Made by a program: the position numbers and the translations under genes
Assembly (NCBI GenBank): GCA_002413095.1
Contig: DHWI01000169.1
Location: 7,461 to 15,117, forward strand
Origin: Thermoleophilia bacterium UBA5186
GTDB taxonomy: Bacteria > Actinomycetota > Thermoleophilia > Gaiellales > Gaiellaceae
Length of the DNA: 7,657 nt
Reading direction: 5' to 3'
Notes under the pieces: generated by a model
Databases searched by the model: none
Seen by the model: only the letters and a program-made list of their open reading frames with translations
What the model was told of the DNA's origin: nothing
Part shown: in pieces, positions 1 through 5,447 of the stretch
How positions within the stretch are numbered: the stretch's first letter is position 1
How the letters are laid out: each line of letters begins with the position of its first letter

Positions 1-2
1 TG

Positions 3-2861
3 ACGAACCAGCAGAAGGCGCTCGCGGGGCAGGCGATCATGATGAAGGACACCGCCGGCGCGGCCGGCGAGTTCGAGAAGAACCAGGGCCGGCTGGGTGA
101 GCAGATGAAGAAGTTCCACGCGCAGGTCAAGGGGCTCGAGGAGACCCTTGGCGCGGGGCTTCTGCCGGTGCTCGTGTCGTTGCTGAAGCCGACGACGGAG
201 TGGCTGTCGAGCTCGAAGCATCAAGCAGAGATCCAGCGCGACCTCCACCTGGCCGTGCAGGGCGTCGTCACGACCTTGCACGACCTCCACGCGATCATCA
301 CGAAGGTCGACAAGATTACGGGCGGGTTCAGCCACACGATGGAGCTGCTGCTCGTATTGGGCGTCGCGTCGAAGCTGTCGAAGTGGGCGGGCGTGTTCAC
401 GTCGGTTGGGGCCAGCGCTGAGGGCTCGGCCGCGAAGGTCGGTCTGCTGCGTGGCGCTCTGCTGCGTCTCGGGCTGATGGCCGCGATCGTCATTCCGATC
501 GAGATCCTGATCCACCGTAAGGCCATCGACGCGGCGACGGCGAAGTTCCTCCAAGAGCACGGCCTGGGGTTCCTGGCCGGGCCGTCGTCGGCGCAGTCGG
601 CGGCTGTGCAGGCTCAGTTCGAGGCGGCGTACCCCACAAGGGGGGCGACCACGCCGGGCGGGAGCACGTTTACGTCGCCGAAGGGGCCAGTCGGGACTGC
701 GCAGATCCCGGCCACGTTCAAGTCGACGCATCCGACTGGCGGGCTTCCCGGCTTCCCAGCCGTGGACATCTTCGCCGACCCGGGCGCGAAGGTTCTGGCC
801 CCCGAGGACGGCGTTCTCTTCGACGCGCACTTCATCGCCTGGGACTTCAAGAAGCGGGTCGGCGGCTGGACGATCTACTACCAGGGGCACGAGAGCGGCA
901 ACACCTACTTCATGACGCACTTCGCGACGGTGAAGGGGACCGGCAGCTACCGGCGCGGCGACGTGATCGGGACGGTCGCGAAGGTGCCGGGGCAGGCGTG
1001 GCTCCCCCACATTCACGTCGGTGAGCATCAGGGCGCGTACACGCCGCCGATGGGCGCCGCCCCAGCGTATGACGCGGGCGGCGGCGGCACGCCACCGGCT
1101 ACCCCGGCCGCGGCCGGCGGGCTGCACGTCGGCAAGCCGGCGAAGAAGGGGAAGGACGTCGGCGCCGGGACGCATCTGGTCCTCAGCGACAAGCTGACGC
1201 CGGCGCAGCAGGCGGTCGCGAAGGAGATTTACGCGGTCGGGATCAGCCACGGCCTCACGCACGTTCAGGCGCTGCAATTGGTCGAGGCGGCCTATAAGGA
1301 GTCGGATCTCGACCCGAACAAGATGAACGCGCAGGGCAGCGGCGCGCACGGCCTGTTCCAGTTCCTCTCGAAGGGCTACGAGGCCGCGTACAGGTACTAC
1401 CGGTCGATCGGCTTCGACATCGTCACGTCGGAGACGCTGGCGATCCTGCTGGCCGGGCACGGCAACGAGGGGTTGCCGACGTATGGCGCGTATTTCAAGG
1501 CGCATCCGAACGCGGGGCCGGGGCAGGCGGCGGCGGCTGTCGAACGGTCGAAGGAAGGCCCCGGCTGGTACGCGCGCGTCGTCAGCGGCCTGTTCAGCCT
1601 CGCCGCCGGCGGCACGCCGAGTCGGGCGCTGGCGAAGCCCGCGCCGACCAGGGCGGCCGTCCAGGCGGAGCTGCAGGCGCTCAGCGATGACGTGAAGAAG
1701 TTCCCGGACGATCTGCGCGCGTCGATCGCCCCGAAGCTGCTGGCGATCGGGAAGGAGTTCGAGAAGATGGTCACCGCCGCGAACCGGCGGAAGGTGATGG
1801 CCGAGCTGGTCGCGCTGAAGAGCGAAGTGATCACGCAGCTCAGGTCGTTCGAGGACACCGCCTGGGCGTCGGTGCGAGACACGATCCTGAAGGCCTACGA
1901 CGACCAGGTCGTGAACCGGATCGCGAACAACCGCACCTACGGCGCCGACCAGCTCGGCCGGGCGCAGGCGCAGAAGGCGTCGGAGCGGGCGCAAGGGAAG
2001 ATCGCGTCATTGGAGTCGGGCGGCATGTCGCCGGTCATGCAGACGATCAAGCAGAAGGGCGACGACCTCCTCCGCGCCTACGGGTCGTTCATGGACGTCA
2101 TGAAGGGGGCGAGCAGCGGCTCGAACCGTGCGGCCGACGCTCAGGCGATCACCGACGCAGCCGCCGTCCTCGCCGAGGCGCAGGACCAGTGGAACGGACT
2201 CGCCGGCACCGACTGGACGGACGTGGAGACGGCGTATCACGACGCGTACCAGCAGCTGATCGACGCGCAGGCTTCCCTCGCCGCCTCCGCTTTGGATGAC
2301 TCGCAGAAGGCGGATGAGACCGACAAGACGCTGAAGCGGAAGAGCGTCGAGAAGAAGCTGAACAAGGTGTACGCGGACCTGCGGAGCGGGAAGATCACGG
2401 TGACGCAGGCGGAGCAGCAGCTCAGCGACATTCTCGCGTCGGTGGGGCTGACGATGGCGGACCTCGGGAACGCGTTGGACACGTCGGACTTGACGAACGC
2501 GCTCGGGGATCTGACGTCGGCGATCGACGCGCTCACGAACCTCCTCGGCGGCGGCAAAAGCGGCAGCGTCGGCTCAGGGGCGCCCGATAGTAGTACGGGG
2601 GCGGGTCCCGGCGGAAACCCGGCAGGGAACGTGGCCCCTGCGCCTGCCGGCGTGTACCGGTCGCAGCTCGTCACCGCCGGCGGCGGCTCGAGCGTGGCCG
2701 GCGCGACGCCCATTCTCCTGCAGCCGATCGTGAACGTGAACGTCCAAGGCAGCCTCCTTAACGCCGACGACGTCGCACGCCAGATCGAGGAGCCGATGCG
2801 CAACATCGTGATCAGACGGGCCCGGCAGCTCGGCGGTAACTACTACGACGGGCAGGCGTAG
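3..2861 (+). CDS. Phage tail tape-measure protein with M23-like and SLT-like hydrolase domains (5'-partial)
   Basis: The frame is open to the left edge, so the true start lies outside; the first Met in the window is at 39, and residues are numbered from it. Tape-measure proteins set tail length in long-tailed phages and can carry wall-degrading domains for genome entry. Visible parts are: an amphipathic helical start with LGAGLLPVLVSLL (38-50); a hydrophobic segment at about 134-160; an M23-like domain at about 228-340 with D243, H294 and an HxH pair (H324, H326); a Gly/Pro/Ala linker at about 345-360; and an SLT/lysozyme-like domain at about 386-515 with probable catalytic E421 followed by GLFQF (438-442). 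A long charged helical region (about 540-840), a second Gly/Ser/Pro linker and a C-terminus with VNVNVQGSLLNADDVARQI and a basic RRAR tail follow. This C-terminus is common in actinophage tape measures. The canonical first zinc His of M23 (HxxxD) is Phe239. The role is inferred from architecture; the domain calls are motif-based. Confidence 0.85.
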   Translation, partial: TNQQKALAGQAIMMKDTAGAAGEFEKNQGRLGEQMKKFHAQVKGLEETLGAGLLPVLVSLLKPTTEWLSSSKHQAEIQRDLHLAVQGVVTTLHDLHAIITKVDKITGGFSHTMELLLVLGVASKLSKWAGVFTSVGASAEGSAAKVGLLRGALLRLGLMAAIVIPIEILIHRKAIDAATAKFLQEHGLGFLAGPSSAQSAAVQAQFEAAYPTRGATTPGGSTFTSPKGPVGTAQIPATFKSTHPTGGLPGFPAVDIFADPGAKVLAPEDGVLFDAHFIAWDFKKRVGGWTIYYQGHESGNTYFMTHFATVKGTGSYRRGDVIGTVAKVPGQAWLPHIHVGEHQGAYTPPMGAAPAYDAGGGGTPPATPAAAGGLHVGKPAKKGKDVGAGTHLVLSDKLTPAQQAVAKEIYAVGISHGLTHVQALQLVEAAYKESDLDPNKMNAQGSGAHGLFQFLSKGYEAAYRYYRSIGFDIVTSETLAILLAGHGNEGLPTYGAYFKAHPNAGPGQAAAAVERSKEGPGWYARVVSGLFSLAAGGTPSRALAKPAPTRAAVQAELQALSDDVKKFPDDLRASIAPKLLAIGKEFEKMVTAANRRKVMAELVALKSEVITQLRSFEDTAWASVRDTILKAYDDQVVNRIANNRTYGADQLGRAQAQKASERAQGKIASLESGGMSPVMQTIKQKGDDLLRAYGSFMDVMKGASSGSNRAADAQAITDAAAVLAEAQDQWNGLAGTDWTDVETAYHDAYQQLIDAQASLAASALDDSQKADETDKTLKRKSVEKKLNKVYADLRSGKITVTQAEQQLSDILASVGLTMADLGNALDTSDLTNALGDLTSAIDALTNLLGGGKSGSVGSGAPDSSTGAGPGGNPAGNVAPAPAGVYRSQLVTAGGGSSVAGATPILLQPIVNVNVQGSLLNADDVARQIEEPMRNIVIRRARQLGGNYYDGQA

Positions 2862-2864
2862 AGT
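2859..2864 (+). promoter_or_regulatory. Putative -10 hexamer TAGAGT for the 108-aa gene
   Basis: TAGAGT fits the TANNNT -10 pattern and ends 7 nt before the TTG at 2872, so transcription would start at or next to the start codon. Its first three bases are the tape-measure stop codon TAG. No convincing -35 is visible about 17 nt upstream. Confidence 0.35.
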
Positions 2865-2871
2865 CGTTTCG

Positions 2872-3198
2872 TTGACGACGCCCACCGTTCGCATAGATCA
2901 CGACGGCGACAGCGACGCCGGAAGGGACGCCCATTCCCGCGCGCTACGCCTCGTCGCGTCCGTGGCCGGCGAGGGATTCCCTGCGGCACTGGAGCGCGAG
3001 CTTAGCCTGGTGATGACCGAAATGGTCGTGCCTGGTCTCGACCCTCCAGACGCGGTCCTAAAGAGCTTCGCCTACCTGCTCTGGGCCCTCGCGACGTACA
3101 CCGCAGGCGCGCTGATCAGGATTGCCGACACGGAAGAGAGAGACCTTCAAGACTTGATGCTCGCGCTCGACAGCTTGATTCCGCCGGAATCACCGTAG
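2872..3198 (+). CDS. Hypothetical 108-aa protein after the tape-measure gene
   Basis: I do not recognise this family. It begins with TTG, 10 nt after the tape-measure stop; no ATG or GTG lies nearer to that stop in this frame. In-frame GTG codons at 2962 and later are possible alternative starts. The protein is acidic at both ends and mostly helical, with a hydrophobic stretch at about residues 63-83 (LLWALATYTAGALIRIA) that is amphipathic-looking rather than a clear membrane span. There are no Cys residues or catalytic motifs. In a normal siphophage the gene after the tape measure encodes a large distal tail protein, which this is not. There is only a weak ribosome-binding match, and a -10-like TAGAGT directly upstream suggests it may be transcribed on its own without a leader. 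The ORF is credible from codon use and position; the function is unknown. Confidence 0.6.
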   Translation: MTTPTVRIDHDGDSDAGRDAHSRALRLVASVAGEGFPAALERELSLVMTEMVVPGLDPPDAVLKSFAYLLWALATYTAGALIRIADTEERDLQDLMLALDSLIPPESP

Positions 3199-3223
3199 GC
3201 GCGAAGCCACGCGTTCGAACTCG

Positions 3224-3239
3224 GCCGCGACGTCGCGGC
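3224..3239. repeat. 16-bp perfect palindrome after the 108-aa gene
   Basis: GCCGCGACGTCGCGGC is its own reverse complement and lies 25 nt after the stop codon at 3196-3198. It could fold as a short hairpin with a 4-nt loop and act as a terminator stem without a T tract, or be a protein-binding site. In very GC-rich DNA a chance origin is possible. The rest of the 3199-3386 spacer shows no gene that I can support. Confidence 0.45.
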
Positions 3240-3386
3240 GCATCGGATCGCAGCACGTGATCCGCGAGCGTCTTCCGCGGCCTGCCTCGCCTGGCGCTGA
3301 CCCTGGCTCGAAGAGTTCGTGAAGCGACCCCCCGGTACCTCCGTGGGCGGCTGTGGCTCCCACCCCGCGTGCAGGCCCGCACACAC

Positions 3387-3407
3387 TTTCGGCGGAGCCC
3401 GCCGAAA
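3387..3407. promoter_or_regulatory. 21-bp inverted repeat, putative operator upstream of the 140-aa gene
   Basis: The left arm TTTCGGCGG (3387-3395) and right arm CCGCCGAAA (3399-3407) are perfect 9-bp complements around AGC. The repeat ends 7 nt before a -10-like hexamer at 3415 and would cover the -35 region of the promoter for the gene starting at 3429. That position fits a repressor operator. It could also be a terminator hairpin for upstream transcription, but no T tract follows it. Confidence 0.5.
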
Positions 3408-3414
3408 CTCGCCG

Positions 3415-3420
3415 TAAGCT
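3415..3420 (+). promoter_or_regulatory. Putative -10 hexamer TAAGCT for the 140-aa gene
   Basis: TAAGCT matches TANNNT and ends 8 nt before the ATG at 3429, which predicts a leaderless or almost leaderless mRNA. The predicted -35 region falls inside the 3387-3407 inverted repeat and has no clear consensus of its own. Confidence 0.4.
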
Positions 3421-3428
3421 AGTTGCCA

Positions 3429-3851
3429 ATGACGTCAACAGGTCGCCCAGCGAAGGCCGCACACGAGCACCTCGAGGATGGCACCTTCCGCGCTCGCCGG
3501 CACGCCGACCTCCTGGACGAAGGCCCGCTCCCGACCTCCAAGGTGCTCGCCGACGAGGTCCGCCGATACCGGCGAGCTCGCCGGCCAGACAGAAAGTACG
3601 CGATCGCGCTCGGCCTCGAGCGGCTCGCGCGAGCTCGGACGTTCGCCGACGAGACAGGCGCCGAGATCGAGGCGTTCCTCGTGGAGCTCTGGAACAGGCT
3701 CATGCCGTTCATCGAGAAGGACGACGCCGACGCGACCGCGATGATCGAGGCCACGCGCGAGACCGCCGCGAAGTGGCACAAAGACGAGACCCGAACCCTC
3801 GCCTACGTCGAGCGCGAGCTGCGCCGCGACGAACTCGCCTTCGACTTCTGA
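3429..3851 (+). CDS. Hypothetical phage-type protein with terminase-small-subunit-like N-terminus
   Basis: This is a 140-aa, highly charged, largely helical protein. The start is taken at ATG 3429; an in-frame TTG at 3423 would add only two residues and would fall too close to the -10-like hexamer. The N-terminus TSTGRPAKAAHEHLEDGTFRA resembles the GRPxKP...L.DG.. opening seen in small terminase subunits of the P27 type, which bind packaging-site DNA and hand it to the large subunit. The remainder (RYRRARRPDRKYAIALGLERLAR, then FLVELWNRLMPFIEK and a C-terminal helix) shows no catalytic motif. No large terminase follows, and a small terminase downstream of a tape measure would be out of the usual order. 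A general phage hypothetical protein or DNA-binding accessory protein is equally possible. The existence of the gene is well supported; the role is weakly supported. Confidence 0.65.
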   Translation: MTSTGRPAKAAHEHLEDGTFRARRHADLLDEGPLPTSKVLADEVRRYRRARRPDRKYAIALGLERLARARTFADETGAEIEAFLVELWNRLMPFIEKDDADATAMIEATRETAAKWHKDETRTLAYVERELRRDELAFDF

Positions 3852-3863
3852 GCCATAACAAAC

Positions 3864-3879
3864 TGCAATCGGTGCAATC
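3864..3879. repeat. Short tandem direct repeat TGCAATC
   Basis: TGCAATC occurs at 3864-3870 and again at 3873-3879, separated by GG, in an AT-richer patch just after the 140-aa gene. It is a 9-nt period repeat that could bind a regulator, but it is short and may be chance. Confidence 0.35.
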
Positions 3880-3905
3880 AGGCTCGACTGCGACAATCCT
3901 TCGGC

Positions 3906-4133
3906 GTGGGGCTCGTTTTCATTCGGCCATTCACCCGCGAGGAGATCGAGCGGTGTCGCGCGTACCTCGACGAGGAAGCTCGCGCCGGCGAGCGCGCGGC
4001 GGAGCGCGCCCGCTTGCACCGGCTCAGTCGGGCAAGCGGGCGCCGCCGCGGCCAAGCGCCATCAGCGCTGACATCTTCGAGTCCTCGCGGCCCGCGCAAC
4101 CGGAGGCGCCGCCGTTTACACTCGTCACCGTGA
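3906..4133 (+). CDS. Doubtful small ORF overlapping the antitoxin start by 4 bp
   Basis: A GTG-started frame of 75 codons fills most of the space between the 140-aa gene and the antitoxin gene. The first 45 residues look protein-like: a hydrophobic start (GLVFIRPF) and then a charged helix rich in Glu, Arg and Ala (EEIERCRAYLDEEARAGERAAERARL), with GC-rich third positions. The last 25 residues are an unnatural Arg/Ser/Pro run (NRRRRRLHSSP), which looks like non-coding reading of GC-rich DNA. The TGA stop overlaps the GTG of the antitoxin gene as GTGA, an arrangement often seen in coupled genes. However, the antitoxin has its own -10-like hexamer inside this ORF. It may be a short real gene whose true end was lost, a remnant, or spurious. 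I recognise no family. Confidence 0.3.
   Translation: MGLVFIRPFTREEIERCRAYLDEEARAGERAAERARLHRLSRASGRRRGQAPSALTSSSPRGPRNRRRRRLHSSP
4117..4122 (+). promoter_or_regulatory. Putative -10 hexamer TACACT for the vapBC45-like operon
   Basis: TACACT, preceded by TT, is a good -10 match. It ends 7 nt before the GTG at 4130, so the predicted transcript starts at the start codon. No clear -35 is seen near 4094-4099. Antitoxins commonly repress their own promoter, and the inverted repeat at 4122-4136 overlaps this site. Confidence 0.5.
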
Positions 4134-4136
4134 CGA
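4122..4136. promoter_or_regulatory. 15-bp inverted repeat over the antitoxin start codon, putative autoregulatory operator
   Basis: TCGTCAC (4122-4128) and GTGACGA (4130-4136) are perfect 7-bp arms around a single C. The repeat shares its first base with the last base of the -10-like hexamer, covers the predicted transcription start and includes the GTG start codon. A bound HTH antitoxin dimer here would block initiation. Confidence 0.5.
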
Positions 4137-4828
4137 ACACGCCCGCAGTGGATCTCCTCGAGCGGCCGCTCTACGGGCTCGCGCAAGTTGATCGACTGCT
4201 TGGCCTGAGCTCGGGCACCGCCCGCCGTTGGCTCGAAGGCTACAAGCGACGTGGCAAGCGCTATCCACCCGTCGCGCGGGCTGAGCCGACGGGCAGCGAG
4301 GTCGTCACGTGGGGGGAATTCGTCGAGACTCGCCTCCTGGCCGAATACCGCGACGCCGGCGCGTCGATCATGCTGATGCGTCCCGCCGTCGAGCGCCTAC
4401 GCGAGAAATTCGACACGCGCTATCCACTCGCCTACGCACGACCGTATCTCGACGTCGCCGGACGCGAGCTCGTCTGGCAGGTTCAGGACGACGTCAACCT
4501 CGATCGAGAACTTCAACTCGTCGTCGTCCGGAACGACCAGATCGTCCTTACAGAACCAGCTGAACGCTTCACACGGTCAGCCGTCTTCCGGCCAGGCGAT
4601 CAAGTCGTCGAGCGCATCCGTCCCCACTTCGAAATCGAGCAGGTCGTGATCGACCCGCTCCGGCAATTCGGCGAGCCGGTTGTCCGAAGCGTTCGAACGG
4701 AGATCATCAGCGAGCAAGTCCGGGCTGGTGAACCGCTCGACACTATCGCAGAGCTCTACGAGCTCCCTCGAGCCGACGTCGAAGCAGCTTTGCGCTACGA
4801 GCTGATCCGCAGCGGCGTCGCCGCCTGA
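4130..4828 (+). CDS. vapB: VapB45-like antitoxin: MerR-like HTH plus DUF433-type C-terminal domain
   Basis: This is the 232-aa antitoxin of a type II toxin-antitoxin pair. It is expected to bind and silence the PIN-like toxin encoded next to it and to repress the operon. Residues 14-40 (LYGLAQVDRLLGLSSGTARRWLEG) form a MerR-like helix-turn-helix. The middle section (about 60-165) is a mixed alpha/beta region seen in VapB45-type proteins. Residues 172-230 resemble DUF433: GEPVVRSVRTEIISEQVRAG, then LYELPRADVEAALRYE. From memory, M. tuberculosis Rv2018 (VapB45) is about 239 aa, and both the size and the gene order agree. The GTG start at 4130 is chosen because the -10-like hexamer and the inverted repeat sit exactly there and the protein homology begins there. 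The same frame stays open back to 3353, but that stretch is Arg/Pro-rich and overlaps the 140-aa gene. The toxin gene follows after 6 nt. Confidence 0.8.
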   Translation: MTNTPAVDLLERPLYGLAQVDRLLGLSSGTARRWLEGYKRRGKRYPPVARAEPTGSEVVTWGEFVETRLLAEYRDAGASIMLMRPAVERLREKFDTRYPLAYARPYLDVAGRELVWQVQDDVNLDRELQLVVVRNDQIVLTEPAERFTRSAVFRPGDQVVERIRPHFEIEQVVIDPLRQFGEPVVRSVRTEIISEQVRAGEPLDTIAELYELPRADVEAALRYELIRSGVAA

Positions 4829-4834
4829 GCTTGC

Positions 4835-5245
4835 GTGCCAACCGACCCCGCTGGACTTCGCTTCTTCGCGGATGAAAGCGTCCTCGGGCTGGGCAAGGCC
4901 CTGGCGATCGCCCGTCGCGACTTAATCCATGTCGGCCACCCGCTGATTCCGACTGTCCCGCTCGGCGCGCTTGATCCCGTCTGGATCCCTGAGGTCGCCG
5001 CGAGGGACTTGATCGTGATCGCGCGCGATCGACGGATCCGAACGAAGCCCGGCGAGCTCGCCCTCCTCCGCGAACACGGTCTACGGGTCTTCTGGATCTC
5101 TGGAAAGAAGGACCTGGCGACCTGGGACTACCTGGTGCGCATCGTGCGACGGTGGCAAGAAATCGAGACGACGATCGCCGCTAAGGGCGCGGGGCCTTGG
5201 TTCGTCGCGATCAACGATGGGAAGCTGAGCGACATTCCGGTGTAG
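4835..5245 (+). CDS. vapC: VapC45-like PIN-like ribonuclease toxin
   Basis: This 136-aa PIN-like protein is expected to be a magnesium-dependent endoribonuclease that stops translation when released from its antitoxin. The opening strand RFFADESV places acidic D13 and E14 where PIN folds carry their first metal ligand. D47 (LDPVWIPEVAARD), D65 (VIARDRRIRTKPGE) and E74 are the other likely acidic site residues. The pattern F-D-E, D-xVWIP, RDRRIRT-P-E, EHGLRVFWI is the one I associate with VapC45/PIN-like toxins (M. tuberculosis Rv2019, about 138 aa from memory). The GTG start at 4835 lies 6 nt after the antitoxin stop, so the two genes should be co-transcribed. No Shine-Dalgarno is obvious, which suggests expression by translational coupling. 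All putative active-site acids are present, so the toxin looks intact. The target RNA cannot be read from sequence. Confidence 0.8.
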   Translation: MPTDPAGLRFFADESVLGLGKALAIARRDLIHVGHPLIPTVPLGALDPVWIPEVAARDLIVIARDRRIRTKPGELALLREHGLRVFWISGKKDLATWDYLVRIVRRWQEIETTIAAKGAGPWFVAINDGKLSDIPV

Positions 5246-5260
5246 CTCGGCGCGTTGCCA

Positions 5261-5282
5261 GGACCGCACCAGGGACCGCACC
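5261..5282. repeat. Tandem 10-bp direct repeat near the tRNA 3' end
   Basis: GGACCGCACC is present at 5261-5270 and again at 5273-5282, separated by AG. It lies in the short spacer between the toxin gene and the tRNA. It might be a recombinase or regulator arm site, or a simple local duplication. Confidence 0.45.
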
Positions 5283-5314
5283 GGACGCGCTTCCCCGGCA
5301 CGCCTGACCGAAGT

Positions 5315-5355
5315 GACCTGCGCAGCCATGCGCTTTCCCCGTGGCTGCGCAGGTC
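5315..5355 (-). terminator. 14-bp stem hairpin just downstream of tRNA-Val
   Basis: GACCTGCGCAGCCA (5315-5328) and TGGCTGCGCAGGTC (5342-5355) are perfect complements with a 13-nt loop. On the minus strand the stem begins 4 nt after the tRNA 3' end at 5360, so it is well placed to end tRNA transcription; it could also end the vapBC transcript arriving from the other side. No T tract follows on either strand, so it is not a textbook intrinsic terminator. Confidence 0.6.
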
Positions 5356-5359
5356 TGTA

Positions 5360-5432
5360 TGGGCGGTACTGGGCTCGAACCAGTGACCCCCAGCTTGTCG
5401 AGCTGGTGCTCTCCCAACTGAGCTAACCGCCC
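5360..5432 (-). tRNA. tRNA-Val (anticodon GAC)
   Basis: Read on the minus strand this 73-nt stretch folds as a complete cloverleaf. The acceptor stem GGGCGGT/ACCGCCC, anticodon stem CCAGC/GCTGG, T stem ACTGG/CCAGT and D stem GCTC/GAGC are all perfectly paired. The T loop is TTCGAGC and the discriminator is A; CCA is not encoded. The anticodon loop is TCGACAA, giving anticodon GAC, which reads valine GUC/GUU. Position 33 is C instead of the usual U. The gene lies 15 nt downstream of the M23 peptidase gene on the same strand, so it may be on a shared transcript. Its 3' end faces the phage-like region. Confidence 0.92.
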
Positions 5433-5447
5433 GGGTCGGCGCGGATT

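Noticed and set aside
2237..2806. 189-aa minus-strand ORF within the tape-measure gene
   Set aside because: It is antisense to helical and Gly-rich linker coding sequence, with Ser/Arg/Pro-rich composition and no motif.
3190..3462. Minus-strand 90-aa ORF in the spacer
   Set aside because: Only its last 16 residues look protein-like; it overlaps the putative promoter and the start of the 140-aa gene, and no family is recognised.
3353..4129. N-terminal extension of the antitoxin frame, making a 491-aa protein
   Set aside because: The extension is Arg/Pro-rich, overlaps the better-supported 140-aa gene in another frame, and lies upstream of a clear -10-like element and the point where family similarity begins.
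5211..5417. 68-aa minus-strand ORF across the tRNA
   Set aside because: It contains the VTGSSPVPPI-type peptide that arises when a tRNA gene is translated; the DNA is explained by the tRNA and its hairpin.
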